NCBI GenBank assembly: GCA_944325965.1
Contig: CALVCB010000005.1
Coordinates: 1 to 50,513 of the forward strand
Direction of reading: 5' to 3'
Origin: an uncultured Bacteroidales bacterium
GTDB lineage: Bacteria > Bacteroidota > Bacteroidia > Bacteroidales > UBA932
Length of the DNA stretch: 50,513 nt
Shown here piece by piece: positions 7,155-16,450 of the stretch; position 1 is the stretch's first letter; each line of letters begins with the position of its first letter. A program made the position numbers and the translations under genes. The notes under the pieces were generated by a model. It did not search any database, was not told where the DNA came from, and saw only the letters and a program-made list of their open reading frames with translations.

Positions 7155-8829
7155 GAGAAAAGTCCGGCCCGTATGTCACACGCCTTATTGCGGTATTTAC
7201 GAATCCTATCTCTGACATCCCTACAGACACCCTTGAGAACTTGAACCCGGACTGGAGCATTTCCTCATCCTCGAACGGGAGCATTGACGGCCATGCATTA
7301 CCGTATTTTGAGCATATCCCGGCGAAATACATCATGATGTCATACCCCTGGAAGGCGAAAGGCGTCGGCTCCGTATTGAAAAGTGCCCTGTATTCCATGA
7401 TGAAGTCCTGCACTTCCTTCTGGTCATAATCTATATAGTAGGAGGTGGATACGTGCAGGTTTGCATTGTGCAGATTTTCTCCTTCAATGGTTTCGAATCC
7501 GCGGATTTTTGATGAAGCATAAACGGCGACATCGTATTTCTCATGGACCATCAGGTTTATGTTACGGATTACATCGTTGACGAAGGCCTCGCTTTCGGAT
7601 GCTATCATCAGGTGGTTCTTTGCTGTAAGGGTCATTTTGTTGCGGAGTGTATTCGCTATGTCCCTGCCTTCAAGGATACTGTACGACAGGGTCTGGAAAC
7701 TGATATTTCTCTCTTTAAGCCTTTCGGTAAGGGTGTTGATGCCTTTTCTGTCCGCTGCCCCTTTTTCATATATGACCAGAACCGAATCATGCGGTGACTT
7801 TTCATCTGTTATCCAGTCGGCAAGATCTGTGTATTGTGCGTCTGACGAGGACGGAGCCTGTATGAAATTCCTGTAGGAGAACGCCAGTTGCTCGGCCCTG
7901 TGGTCAAGCGGGGAGACTACATATGTGCTGTTTGGAGCTGAGGACATGAGCCGCCCAAGGGCTCCCGGGGAGACAGGGCCAATCACTACGTCACTTTTCC
8001 TTAGCCTCTCTTCTGTAATGTGCATTTGGCCGTCGGCCACATCATATACACTTATATCTATGTCAGTGCCTTCCTGGCCCAGATGCCTGACGGCAAGAAG
8101 CGCACCGCAATAGAAGTCCATGCTGCTTTTGCTCCCTGATGTGCTGTCCCTTGCATCCAGCGGCAGAAGCAGGGATACATCCACTGAATTCTTCCGGAAA
8201 AGAGGCAGGGTGCCTGCTGGCTGTGTGCCGCTTTCCTGGATTCCCTGTGTGCCCGTTTGTGGGGCGGCAAGTGTGCCTTCAGGGACATTTCCGGTTCCTG
8301 AAGGCACACCTGCCGGTTCTTCTTCGGGCATGGTTCCTGCTGCCGGTATTCTGAGTTTTTGTCTGTTTTTCAGTTTCCGGCCAGTAAGGTTGTTGAGCTC
8401 CATTATGGATTTTACGGATACACCGTATTTTTCTGCAATCACATCAAGGTCCTCATACCATCTGACTGTATGCGTGATATATTTCTCATCCTCCTCTTTG
8501 CCGGGTTTCCTTTTCCGGTTCTTCTCCGGTTCATTTGCTGACATGTCCGGTATGAGGATGACGGCATTTTTCTTAAGCCCGTTTTCCTTCAACCCTGGAT
8601 TGGCTTTGTAAATATCTTCCATGGATACCCCGTATGCCTTGCTGATCGAGAACAATGTCTGCTTTTCAAGGACGATGTGGGAGTAGTAGAGCTTGCCTCC
8701 CATCCTTGTCCTCTCCTTGGATATGATTACCTGCGGTGCTGTATAGTCCTGGGCATAGGATTCTCCTGATGCACTTACGGCAATCAGAAATCCTATCGCC
8801 AGGGCTGCTGTAAATCGGTTTTTCATCAT
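7132..8829 (-). CDS. LysM protein with ABC-type substrate-binding domain
   Basis: A 565-residue exported protein. After a signal peptide (MMKNRFTAALAIGFLIAVSA) there are two LysM repeats, about residues 35-82 (QTLFSISKAYGVSMEDIYKA) and 110-160 (DLDVIAEKYGVSVKSIMELN). A Pro/Gly/Thr linker leads to a C-terminal domain resembling type I periplasmic binding proteins (VSLLLPLD, VIGPVSPGALGRLM, YDVAVYASSKIRGFE, FAFQGYDIMMYFAGI). It should bind peptidoglycan in the periplasm; no ligand is evident and no ABC permease is nearby. The start was chosen at 8829 because its ATG overlaps the TGA of the upstream glycosyltransferase (ATGA); an in-frame extension into that gene is not credible. The product may belong to cell-wall maintenance rather than transport. 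Confidence 0.82.
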   Translation of the reverse strand: MMKNRFTAALAIGFLIAVSASGESYAQDYTAPQVIISKERTRMGGKLYYSHIVLEKQTLFSISKAYGVSMEDIYKANPGLKENGLKKNAVILIPDMSANEPEKNRKRKPGKEEDEKYITHTVRWYEDLDVIAEKYGVSVKSIMELNNLTGRKLKNRQKLRIPAAGTMPEEEPAGVPSGTGNVPEGTLAAPQTGTQGIQESGTQPAGTLPLFRKNSVDVSLLLPLDARDSTSGSKSSMDFYCGALLAVRHLGQEGTDIDISVYDVADGQMHITEERLRKSDVVIGPVSPGALGRLMSSAPNSTYVVSPLDHRAEQLAFSYRNFIQAPSSSDAQYTDLADWITDEKSPHDSVLVIYEKGAADRKGINTLTERLKERNISFQTLSYSILEGRDIANTLRNKMTLTAKNHLMIASESEAFVNDVIRNINLMVHEKYDVAVYASSKIRGFETIEGENLHNANLHVSTSYYIDYDQKEVQDFIMEYRALFNTEPTPFAFQGYDIMMYFAGICSKYGNAWPSMLPFEDEEMLQSGFKFSRVSVGMSEIGFVNTAIRRVTYGPDFSLSLSKGL

Positions 8830-9959
8830 AACGTATTTTTTATCTGGGAAGAAAAGTCCAGAAGCTGCCTGCAGAAGTTGTCCCATGAAAGCCTCTCCTT
8901 TTCTTTCCTTATTTCGGCCTTGCATTTTTCTGGAATGTCGGGATCGCTGAAATACATGACAATCGCTCTTCTGATGGAATTCGGTGTGCAGCCGTCTGCA
9001 AGGATGCCGGTTCCCTTATCCCCGATGGTTTCTCTCATTCCTCCGACATCAGTTACTATCATAGGTACTTCAAAGTGGTATGAAATGGAACTGATGCCGC
9101 TTTGTGTTGCACTCCTGTATGGCAATACGGTGACATCGGCCACGGAAAAGTAATCCTTCACCTCAGAATCTTTTATGTAGTGGAGGAATGTGTGGATACG
9201 GCCAGGGCATCCGCACCTGTCTATCTGCTCCTGGTACTTGGTGAACGGGCCGTACGGTTCGCCTGCAATTATAAGCTGGTATTCTTCACCGAGGCCTTTA
9301 AACGCGTCTATGAGTATGTCCAGTCCCTTGTATTCTCTGATTAGTCCGAAGAACAGGATGTTTTTCTTACCGCTTCTGATACCAAGCTTCTCTTCTGCAG
9401 CCTGTCTCTCGACCTTTTCCCCAAAATGGGAATAAAGGGGATGCTGTATTATCGTGTATTTCGCGTCAGGAGCAAGCTCGACGAGATCTCTGGAGACCGC
9501 CTCGCATAATGTCACATATCCGTGGCTTCCTTTCAGGAAATACCTTGTGAACGGCCTGTCGAAAAAATGCTGTTCATGGGGTACAACATTGTCAAGAATT
9601 GAAATCACAGTGCAATGTTTTTTCATGTGCCTGGTTATGAACCCAAGCGACGGGGCAAAATACGTCATCCAGTACCTCACGACAAGCAGGTCTGGCTTCC
9701 ACTCACGTATGGCATTCAGGGTGGTGATGTATGAAAATGGATTTGCCGTATCCAGCAGGGAAGTGCTCTCTACCGGTACGGCCTCATCATCTGCTGTCAC
9801 ATACTGCGTACTGCCCGGGAACAGGAAGTCCGGATATTGCCTCTTGAAATTGAAGGCCCTGACAACGTTTCCTTTGCCCAGTTCCCCGTATAAGCATGCG
9901 TTAAACTGAGATATTCCACCTCTATATGGGTAGAAACATGACAGTATGGCTATTTTCAA
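8826..9959 (-). CDS. Glycosyltransferase family 4
   Basis: A 377-residue GT-B glycosyltransferase. The N-terminal domain starts KIAILSCFYPYRGGISQF. The C-terminal half carries the nucleotide-sugar site: KNILFFGLIREYKGLDILIDA, then PYRSATQSGISSISYHFEVP with the family EX7E-like region and VTDVGGMRE. It has no membrane helix, so it acts on the cytoplasmic side. The only start that keeps the full Rossmann N-terminus is TTG at 9959, preceded by AGGA four bases away; the next Met is near residue 98. It begins 8 bases after the OmpH-like gene and overlaps the LysM gene by 4 bases, suggesting a three-gene envelope operon. The acceptor cannot be predicted. Confidence 0.88.
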   Translation of the reverse strand: MKIAILSCFYPYRGGISQFNACLYGELGKGNVVRAFNFKRQYPDFLFPGSTQYVTADDEAVPVESTSLLDTANPFSYITTLNAIREWKPDLLVVRYWMTYFAPSLGFITRHMKKHCTVISILDNVVPHEQHFFDRPFTRYFLKGSHGYVTLCEAVSRDLVELAPDAKYTIIQHPLYSHFGEKVERQAAEEKLGIRSGKKNILFFGLIREYKGLDILIDAFKGLGEEYQLIIAGEPYGPFTKYQEQIDRCGCPGRIHTFLHYIKDSEVKDYFSVADVTVLPYRSATQSGISSISYHFEVPMIVTDVGGMRETIGDKGTGILADGCTPNSIRRAIVMYFSDPDIPEKCKAEIRKEKERLSWDNFCRQLLDFSSQIKNTL

Positions 9960-9967
9960 TGTTCCTG

Positions 9968-10585
9968 TCAGTCTTTTTTGTTCTTGTTCTTGATGTACTC
10001 CTCATTGAGCTTCACCAGGACATCGTCTGTAATGTCAAGCGTTGAATCTGCGGTGATTACAGGGGCACCTCCCTGGTTGGTGAGTATCATCGCGTATTTC
10101 TTGTCTTCGTTGTACTTGTCGAGGAATGTCTTTATGGCATCGGCGAGCTGGTTCATCATCACAGTCTGCTCTTCCATGATTTCATTCTGCTTCTGGTTCG
10201 CATATGTGTTGAAATCCGCTTCCTGCTGCCTTAGCTTCTCGCTCTGCACCTCTGCGACTGACCTTGTCATTAGCCCTTTGTTAAGCTTCTCCTGGAAGTC
10301 GTTCACATCGGTTTCCAGCTTTTTGCCCCTCCTGTCCACTTCAGCCTGTATGTTCTGTACTTTAGTCTCAACTACGGACCTCAGGTCGTTTGCCATGTCA
10401 TATTCCTGCAGTATGCGGTCAAGCTGTATGTACACTATGTCCCCTTTCGCAGCCGCAGCGGTCTCCGAAGTCGATTCCGAAGTGCTTGCTGTAGCGCTGT
10501 CCTTGTCAGATGTGAGCAGGATTATTCCGGTTGCAGCCGCCGCCAGTATGGCAACAATGCTTAGGATCAAAGATACGTTTTTCAT
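9968..10585 (-). CDS. OmpH/Skp-family periplasmic chaperone-like protein, probably membrane-anchored
   Basis: A 205-residue protein of the OmpH (Skp) family. It has an N-terminal hydrophobic segment (residues 4-24), a Ser/Thr/Ala-rich spacer and then the family core: DIVYIQLDRILQEYDMANDL, long coiled-coil arms (about 80-150) and KKYAMILTNQGGAPVITADS closing the body. Skp-like trimers hold unfolded outer-membrane proteins. No clear signal-peptidase site follows the hydrophobic segment, so it may stay anchored in the inner membrane, unlike the second ompH at 15706. It heads the minus-strand group with the GT4 and LysM genes. Confidence 0.85.
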   Translation of the reverse strand: MKNVSLILSIVAILAAAATGIILLTSDKDSATASTSESTSETAAAAKGDIVYIQLDRILQEYDMANDLRSVVETKVQNIQAEVDRRGKKLETDVNDFQEKLNKGLMTRSVAEVQSEKLRQQEADFNTYANQKQNEIMEEQTVMMNQLADAIKTFLDKYNEDKKYAMILTNQGGAPVITADSTLDITDDVLVKLNEEYIKNKNKKD

Positions 10586-10656
10586 TACTATAAGTTGTTT
10601 TCGTTGTTATTTCTGATAGGTATCCGGCTGAAAAGCCAAATATTTTACAAATATAG

Positions 10657-11376
10657 TCAAAAAATCTTTACCTTGGACAAGTATGCCCGTATTGTTTGTT
10701 CGAGGCCCATGTACAGGGCGTCGCAGATGATAGCATGCCCTATCGACACCTCGTCCGTCCATGGGATGGTCCTGATGAAGAATTCAAGGTTCTCCAGGTT
10801 GAGGTCATGTCCTGCATTGAGCCCTATCCCGGCCTCCTTTGCAGCTGTGGCCGCCTTGATATACGGGGCTATTGCCGCCTGCCTGTCCGCCCTGTATCCG
10901 GATGCATAGGATTCCGTATAAAGCTCCACCCGGTCGCAGCCGCATTTGGCCGCCCCTTCTGCCATGTCAGGCGATGGGTCAATGAATATGGATGTGCGGA
11001 TTCCGTTGTTCTTGAATTCTTTGCATATTTCCGTAAGGAAACCTTTGTTTTTTATGGTGTCCCATCCGGCATTCGAGGTGATGGCATCCGCCGCGTCGGG
11101 GACAAGCGTCACCTGCGCGGGCCTTACCTCATTGACCAGGTCCACGAATTTCGGGATCGGGTTGCCTTCTATGTTCAGTTCGGTAGTGACCAGGGGCATG
11201 ATCGCCCGCACATCCGAATACCTTATATGCCTTTCGTCCGGCCTGGGATGGACAGTGATGCCCTCGGCCCCGAATCTCTCGCAGTCGGTGGCGGCCCTAA
11301 GCACATCAGGCATGTTGCCTCCTCTGGAGTTCCTCAGGGTCGCTATCTTGTTTATGTTGACGCTCAGTTTTGTCAT
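10657..11376 (-). CDS. pdxJ: Pyridoxine 5'-phosphate synthase
   Basis: This 239-residue TIM-barrel enzyme condenses 1-deoxyxylulose 5-phosphate with 3-amino-2-oxopropyl phosphate in vitamin B6 synthesis. The hallmark N-terminus [17 protein letters not shown] is followed by [33 protein letters not shown] and, at the end, [12 protein letters not shown]...[14 protein letters not shown] 11376 gives the family length; an in-frame GTG/ATG-like extension upstream covers the promoter and is not used. It is divergent from nadK, an arrangement common in Bacteroidales. Confidence 0.96.
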   Translation of the reverse strand: MTKLSVNINKIATLRNSRGGNMPDVLRAATDCERFGAEGITVHPRPDERHIRYSDVRAIMPLVTTELNIEGNPIPKFVDLVNEVRPAQVTLVPDAADAITSNAGWDTIKNKGFLTEICKEFKNNGIRTSIFIDPSPDMAEGAAKCGCDRVELYTESYASGYRADRQAAIAPYIKAATAAKEAGIGLNAGHDLNLENLEFFIRTIPWTDEVSIGHAIICDALYMGLEQTIRAYLSKVKIF

Positions 11377-11396
11377 GCCTATACTATTTTGAGCCG

Positions 11397-11404
11397 CAAA
11401 AATA
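11397..11404 (-). promoter_or_regulatory. -7 element of pdxJ
   Basis: TATTTTTG on the minus strand (11404-11397) lies about 20 bases before the pdxJ start. It sits inside the AT-rich divergent intergenic region shared with nadK. Confidence 0.45.
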
Positions 11405-11447
11405 TACATATTTATCTATTATTGTTTAAAGTTTAGTAAAATAGTGC

Positions 11448-11455
11448 TATTTTTG
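11448..11455 (+). promoter_or_regulatory. -7 element of nadK
   Basis: TATTTTTG lies 8 bases before the nadK start, implying a very short 5' leader. A TTG at 11422-11424 is a possible -33 element but at 23 bases the spacing is longer than the usual 19-21. Confidence 0.45.
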
Positions 11456-11463
11456 GCACTCGT

Positions 11464-12330
11464 ATGACAGATCATCCGATGAAATCAGATAAGAAACTGG
11501 CTGTATTTGTCCGGGACAGGAGGTTTCTGGCTGACGGGAGATACGCGAGGCTTGAGGAAGGTCTCCGGGCACTCGGGTACAGCTTCTGCAATGTCCGTGG
11601 TCCTTCGGATATTGTCCCCGGCACGGAGATGATTCTCAGCGTCGGGGGCGACGGTACGTTCCTGTCGGCTGCGACGGTGGCCGGGAAGAGCGGCATTCCT
11701 GTCCTCGGCGTGAATTTCGGCCGTCTTGGCTTCCTGTCGGAAAACAGTCCGGAGGATATCGTCAGGGCACTTGGAGAGGGTGGCTATACTGTTGAGAAAC
11801 GGACTCTGCTCCGGGCCTCTTTTATCCGGGGTGCAGTTTCGTCTCAGATAGATTCGTGGCCTTACGCCCTCAATGAATTTACTGTACACAGGTCGGGCGC
11901 CGCTACATTGGGCGTTACGGTGAGCGTGGACGGGAACAGTCTTCCGGTCTACTGGTCGGACGGCCTGCTTGTGGCGACAAGCTCCGGTTCTACGGCATAT
12001 TCCCTCAGTGTCGGCGGTCCTATCGTATTGCCGGATTCAAAAGTGCTGATAATTTCCCCGATAGCCCCGCATAACCTCAATGTCAGGCCTCTGGTCGTAC
12101 CGGACAGTTCTGTCATAGAGATAGGCTTTGTCTCCAGGGACAGCCGGGTGCTTTTTACTGCAGATAACAGGACGGCCGAGATACAGGCCATAGCAAGAAT
12201 AAGGATATCAAGGGCGGATTTCCCGCTCAACCGCATAAAACTGGACGGTTCTAACTTCATCAACGCTCTTACGGGAAAACTTTTCTGGGGTGAGGATATC
12301 AGGAATGACAACAATCAGTCTGAAAAATAA
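11464..12330 (+). CDS. nadK: NAD kinase
   Basis: This 288-residue cytoplasmic enzyme phosphorylates NAD to NADP. The diagnostic GGDGT is at about residues 61-65 (LSVGGDGTFLSAA). The NE motif follows at about 138-139 (YALNEFTVHR). The glycine-rich GLLVATSSGSTAYSLSVGGP segment and ISPIAPHNLNVRPLVVP complete the family pattern. uppS starts 2 bases after the stop, so nadK and uppS are co-transcribed. M6 (11479) is a possible alternative start. Confidence 0.96.
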   Translation: MTDHPMKSDKKLAVFVRDRRFLADGRYARLEEGLRALGYSFCNVRGPSDIVPGTEMILSVGGDGTFLSAATVAGKSGIPVLGVNFGRLGFLSENSPEDIVRALGEGGYTVEKRTLLRASFIRGAVSSQIDSWPYALNEFTVHRSGAATLGVTVSVDGNSLPVYWSDGLLVATSSGSTAYSLSVGGPIVLPDSKVLIISPIAPHNLNVRPLVVPDSSVIEIGFVSRDSRVLFTADNRTAEIQAIARIRISRADFPLNRIKLDGSNFINALTGKLFWGEDIRNDNNQSEK

Positions 12331-12332
12331 TT

Positions 12333-13055
12333 ATGGAAAGAAACTATAAGATACCCGTCCATGTATCTATCATAATGGACGGGAACGGAAGATGGGCGAA
12401 AGAGCGGGGAAGGGAAAGGTTCTGCGGGCATGCGGAAGGTGTGGAGAGTGTAAGGGCATGCACAGAGGAGGCGGTCAGGAAAGGGGTCAGGTACCTTTCG
12501 CTGTTCGCTTTCTCGGAGGAGAACTGGAACAGGCCCCGGGATGAAGTCAGTTCATTGATGGAGCTGATGGTCAAGGCTATGGTAAACGAGCTCCCGACAT
12601 TTCTGTCCAATGGAATCAGGTTCGTGGTCCTGGGCAACAGGGAGCGTCTTGACGGCAGGCTGAATTCCGAGATAGACGAGTGCATGCGGCGGACCGCGGC
12701 ATGTGTGAACATGACACTTGTGGTCTTTTTGAGCTACAGCGGGCGCTGGGACATTCTTCAGGCGGCGAAGCGTCTGGCCCTGGAAGCTGCGGCTGACCCG
12801 TCTATGGTACCGAAAGTCAAGGATATGACCATCGAAGATTTCAGCGGGTACATGTCGACGGCTGGGATTCCCGACCCTGACCTTATCATCAGGACATCGG
12901 GAGAGTTGAGGATAAGCAATTATCTGCTTTGGCAGTGTGCTTATTCAGAAATGTATTTTACGGATACGCTCTGGCCGGATTTCCGGGAGGGGGAATTCGA
13001 CGCTGCGCTCGCCGAATATGCAAAACGGGACCGGCGTTATGGAAAAGTCAAATAA
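12333..13055 (+). CDS. uppS: Isoprenyl transferase (undecaprenyl diphosphate synthase)
   Basis: A 240-residue cis-prenyltransferase that makes the C55 lipid carrier for peptidoglycan and surface glycans. The catalytic MDGNGRWA carries Asp16. HAEGVESVRACTEEAVRKGV, LFAFSEENWNRP and the C-terminal DLIIRTSGELRISNYLLWQ with YFTDTLWPDF are all present. Length is normal. It directly follows nadK and precedes bamA, which has its own promoter. Confidence 0.97.
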   Translation: MERNYKIPVHVSIIMDGNGRWAKERGRERFCGHAEGVESVRACTEEAVRKGVRYLSLFAFSEENWNRPRDEVSSLMELMVKAMVNELPTFLSNGIRFVVLGNRERLDGRLNSEIDECMRRTAACVNMTLVVFLSYSGRWDILQAAKRLALEAAADPSMVPKVKDMTIEDFSGYMSTAGIPDPDLIIRTSGELRISNYLLWQCAYSEMYFTDTLWPDFREGEFDAALAEYAKRDRRYGKVK

Positions 13056-13060
13056 TTGCT

Positions 13061-13068
13061 TATATTTG
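13061..13068 (+). promoter_or_regulatory. -7 element of bamA
   Basis: TATATTTG in the 46-base gap between uppS and bamA fits TAnnTTTG. bamA can therefore be transcribed separately from nadK-uppS. The -33 region overlaps the uppS end and is weak. Confidence 0.5.
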
Positions 13069-13101
13069 CACGTTTATTATGTTTAATAGCTGTAATTGAC
13101 G

Positions 13102-15687
13102 ATGAGAGTTAAGCGGATAGTCTTCCTTTTTCTTCTGGCCTTTGTCTCTTTCCCCGTGCTGGCCCAGAATGGAGGAGATGGTATTGTGGTAGACTACAAT
13201 AATCCAAAGAAATACAAGGTGGGGGGCGTTTCGGTTGAAGGTAACAATTATTTCAGCGACAGGCAGATAATCCAGCTTACGGGTCTTCAGAAAGGCATGG
13301 AGGTCACGGTTCCTGGAGAGGATATGTCATCTATAGTGAACAGGCTGTGGCTGCAACGCTATTTTGAGGATGTCGCAATGGTCATCGATTCGATAGTCCC
13401 GGCGACGGATACAGCATTTTTCAAGATTTCCATTACCGAAAGACCGAGGGTCTCCAGATGGAGTTTTTCCGGAGTTAAGACCGGGGAGCAGAAGGAACTT
13501 CTTGAACGTCTTAACCTTAAGCGCGGAGGCGCTTTTTCCGATTATGTGGCCAAGACTGCCTCGGATATTATAATAAGGTATTATAAGGAAAAAGGTTTCC
13601 TTCTGACCAAGGTAGACGTCCAGACCAAAAGGGATACGGTGGTCAAGAGCGCCATACGGGTGAATTTTGCAGTGGACCGGGGACAAAAAGTGAAAATCAA
13701 GAAGATAACCTTTGCAGGCAATGATCACGTAAAGGAGTCAAAGTTGGCCCGCTCCATGAAGAAGACCAAGGATATGCGCATTCTCAACTTCTTCAGTTCC
13801 AAGAAGTTCAATGAAAAGGAATATGACAACGACAAGCGTAACCTGATAAGTGCTTTCAACGAATCGGGATACCGTGACGCCAGGATATTGAAGGATACCA
13901 TGTATTATGTGGCCCCAAACAGGCTGCAGATAGATTTCGTCATAGACGAAGGCCGCCAGTATTTCTTCAGGAATATAACATGGACAGGTAATTCGGTCTA
14001 TTCTTCGGATGACCTGAACAGTATACTGATGATAAATAAGGGTGACATATATGATGTAGTCACCATGGAGAAGCGCCTTTTCGGCGGCGGCAAGCAGAAC
14101 GAGTATGATGTATCCAAGCTTTACAGGGATAACGGTTACCTCTTTTTCAATCTGCAGCCCGTGGAACTGAACGTTGAGGGTGACTCTGTGGATGTCGAGA
14201 TGCGAATCGTGGAAGGGAAGCCGGCCACCTTGAACAATATCATCATCAACGGCAATGACCTTACCAACGAGAGGGTTGTGCGCCGCCAGATATTCACCCG
14301 TCCGGGCTATCTCTTCAGCCAGACCGATTTCGAAAGGTCCATCAGGGAAATCGCTTCACTGGGCCAGTTTGACCCGGAGGCCATTACCGACCCTGCCAAA
14401 GGATATTCCATAATTCCTAACCAGGCGGACAATACCGTTGATCTTGTGTACAATGTGACGGAGAAGCCTTCCAGCCAGCTTGAACTTTCCGGGGGATGGG
14501 GAGGAAACACTTTCGTGGCCACTGTGGGATTGAGTTTCAACAACTTCTCCACACGCCGCATGTTCGACAAGTCGGCGTGGCGTCCAGTTCCGCTCGGTGA
14601 TGCGCAGAATCTCGCGATACGGTTCCAGACCAACGGTACATATTACACCAGCCTTTCGGCAAGTTTCATGGAGCCTTGGCTGTTCGGCAAGAAGCCTACA
14701 TCCTTGAGCATATCCCTGTATTACACAAGGCAGACCAACTCATATATTGCCCTTGATATCCTGAACAATGACGAGTTCATGGAGGTTTACGGTGTGGCTG
14801 CCGGAATCGGAAACAGGCTTAAGTGGCCAGACAACTATTTCGTTCTGTACAACCAGCTCAGCTGGCAGACGTACCGTCTTCAGAACTGGGCGTATAACTT
14901 TTTGTTCGATACAGGTATATCACATAACCTGAGTTATACATTGAGCCTCTCTAGGACATCTACCGACCAGCAGATTTATCCCCGCCAGGGATCTGAGTTC
15001 TCTTTCTCTGTACAGCTTACACCTCCGTATTCCCTCCTGAGGAAAAAGGACAAGGGTGTGCTCGACGCGAACGGCAATCCTACAAGGGTCAAGAGCTGGC
15101 GTGACATTGACTACAATCTCCAGTCTTCAGAGGACAGGTACAGGTGGATAGAGTATCACAAGTGGTCATTCAAAGGTGCAATTTATACCAAGCTCATAGG
15201 TGACCTTGTCCTTATGGCACGTGCGCAGTTCGGCTATTTGGGGTATTATAACAGGAACTGGGGGTATTCCCCGTTCGAGGGCTTCCTTCTCGGAGGTGAC
15301 GGTATGTCCGGTTATAACACTTACGGTTCCGAGGTTATATCTTTGAGGGGTTACGAGAATTACTCTCTTACGCCTCAGGTGTATGCTCCATATGCAAACG
15401 GCTATGCATATGCAGGTAACGTCTATGACAAGTTTACTGTCGAGCTCCGTTATCCTGTAGTCCTGCAGCCCCAGTCCACCATATTCGCCCTTGTATTCCT
15501 GGAAGGCGGTAACGCATGGTCGGATATCAAGGATTTCAATCCGTTCCAGATTAAAAGGTCCGCCGGTGTCGGCGTGAGGGTATACTTGCCGATGATCGGA
15601 CTTCTCGGAGTCGACTGGGGATATGGGTTTGATGACAGTCAGTACGGTGGAAGCCAGTTCCATTTTGTTATCGGACAGCAGTTCTGA
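13102..15687 (+). CDS. bamA: Outer membrane protein assembly factor BamA
   Basis: An 861-residue Omp85 protein. Signal peptide residues 1-23 end ...FPVLAQN. Five POTRA domains follow (about 32-440; for example YKVGGVSVEGNNYFSDRQI, KVKIKKITFAGNDHVKES, NNIIINGNDLTNERVVRRQIF). The 16-strand barrel starts near residue 465 (QLELSGGWGG) and ends with HFVIGQQF, the aromatic end expected for Bam recognition. RGSEFSFSVQLTPP carries the RGS/RQG-type lid-loop motif. ATG 13102 is preferred over the in-frame TTG at 13096. The OmpH gene follows 18 bases later, a conserved pair; BamA inserts outer-membrane barrels together with BamD (4097). Confidence 0.96.
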   Translation: MRVKRIVFLFLLAFVSFPVLAQNGGDGIVVDYNNPKKYKVGGVSVEGNNYFSDRQIIQLTGLQKGMEVTVPGEDMSSIVNRLWLQRYFEDVAMVIDSIVPATDTAFFKISITERPRVSRWSFSGVKTGEQKELLERLNLKRGGAFSDYVAKTASDIIIRYYKEKGFLLTKVDVQTKRDTVVKSAIRVNFAVDRGQKVKIKKITFAGNDHVKESKLARSMKKTKDMRILNFFSSKKFNEKEYDNDKRNLISAFNESGYRDARILKDTMYYVAPNRLQIDFVIDEGRQYFFRNITWTGNSVYSSDDLNSILMINKGDIYDVVTMEKRLFGGGKQNEYDVSKLYRDNGYLFFNLQPVELNVEGDSVDVEMRIVEGKPATLNNIIINGNDLTNERVVRRQIFTRPGYLFSQTDFERSIREIASLGQFDPEAITDPAKGYSIIPNQADNTVDLVYNVTEKPSSQLELSGGWGGNTFVATVGLSFNNFSTRRMFDKSAWRPVPLGDAQNLAIRFQTNGTYYTSLSASFMEPWLFGKKPTSLSISLYYTRQTNSYIALDILNNDEFMEVYGVAAGIGNRLKWPDNYFVLYNQLSWQTYRLQNWAYNFLFDTGISHNLSYTLSLSRTSTDQQIYPRQGSEFSFSVQLTPPYSLLRKKDKGVLDANGNPTRVKSWRDIDYNLQSSEDRYRWIEYHKWSFKGAIYTKLIGDLVLMARAQFGYLGYYNRNWGYSPFEGFLLGGDGMSGYNTYGSEVISLRGYENYSLTPQVYAPYANGYAYAGNVYDKFTVELRYPVVLQPQSTIFALVFLEGGNAWSDIKDFNPFQIKRSAGVGVRVYLPMIGLLGVDWGYGFDDSQYGGSQFHFVIGQQF

Positions 15688-15705
15688 AAATAAAGAAAAT
15701 ATACA

Positions 15706-16293
15706 ATGAAAAAATTTATGGACATGAAAAAATTGGTTGTAATTGCAGCAGCTTTCCTTTTTGCCGGGGCTGCAGCTTCAGCGCAGGGCCTGAAATTCGC
15801 CCATGTAAATTTTAACGAGCTCGTACAGCTCATGCCTGAGATGGATTCCGCGAGGGTGCAGATGGAAGCATCACAGAAGGAAATTCAGGATACATACCAG
15901 AGTATGGTCGAGGAGTTCAATGCAAAGTATAGTGAATATGGAGAGAAGCAGGCTACATGGACACAGTCTGTACGGGAGAGCAAGGAGCGTGAGATTCAGA
16001 GCATACAGACCAGGATACAGGAGTTCGAGCAGTCAAGCCAGCAGGATATAGCCCAGCTTCAGAATACCCTCATGGCTCCTATTTACCAGAAAGCCCAGGA
16101 CGTGGTCAATAATCTTGCAAAGGCCCAGGGTTTCATCTATGTGTTCGATTCATCGCAGCTCCTGTATATCGATGCTAATCAGAGTACCGATCTGACCAAG
16201 AGTGCAAGAGAGGCTCTCAATATTCCGGCGGACAGGACACTGGAGTCGCTTCAGGCTGAACTTCAGAGTAGGGCTCAGGCTGCACAGCAGTAG
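15706..16293 (+). CDS. OmpH/Skp-family periplasmic chaperone
   Basis: A 195-residue secreted protein. The signal peptide ends ...GAAASAQG. The OmpH core follows: LKFAHVNFNELVQLMPEMDS, a long Gln/Glu-rich coiled coil (about 50-120) and AKAQGFIYVFDSSQLLYIDA. It should escort unfolded outer-membrane proteins to the Bam complex; its place right behind bamA agrees. M7 (15724) would give a more ordinary signal-peptide length and is a reasonable alternative start. The gene ends in a strong terminator. Confidence 0.92.
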   Translation: MKKFMDMKKLVVIAAAFLFAGAAASAQGLKFAHVNFNELVQLMPEMDSARVQMEASQKEIQDTYQSMVEEFNAKYSEYGEKQATWTQSVRESKEREIQSIQTRIQEFEQSSQQDIAQLQNTLMAPIYQKAQDVVNNLAKAQGFIYVFDSSQLLYIDANQSTDLTKSAREALNIPADRTLESLQAELQSRAQAAQQ

Positions 16294-16319
16294 TTATCCG
16301 TTGTCTGGAGTTTAGATGC

Positions 16320-16363
16320 CGTTCCCCGAAGAAATCCTGCACAGGCTTCGGGGAACGTTTTTT
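16320..16363 (+). terminator. Rho-independent terminator after bamA-ompH
   Basis: CGTTCCCCGAAG (16320-16331) pairs perfectly with CTTCGGGGAACG (16346-16357) over 12 bp. It is followed at once by a run of T (16358-16363). Confidence 0.93.
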
Positions 16364-16450
16364 ATACAGAGACTTTACCAACCATTTTTGTCAATTATAC
16401 CCCATTATACCTCAAATCTTATGCAAATGGGGAAAAGACGGCAAAAAGAA

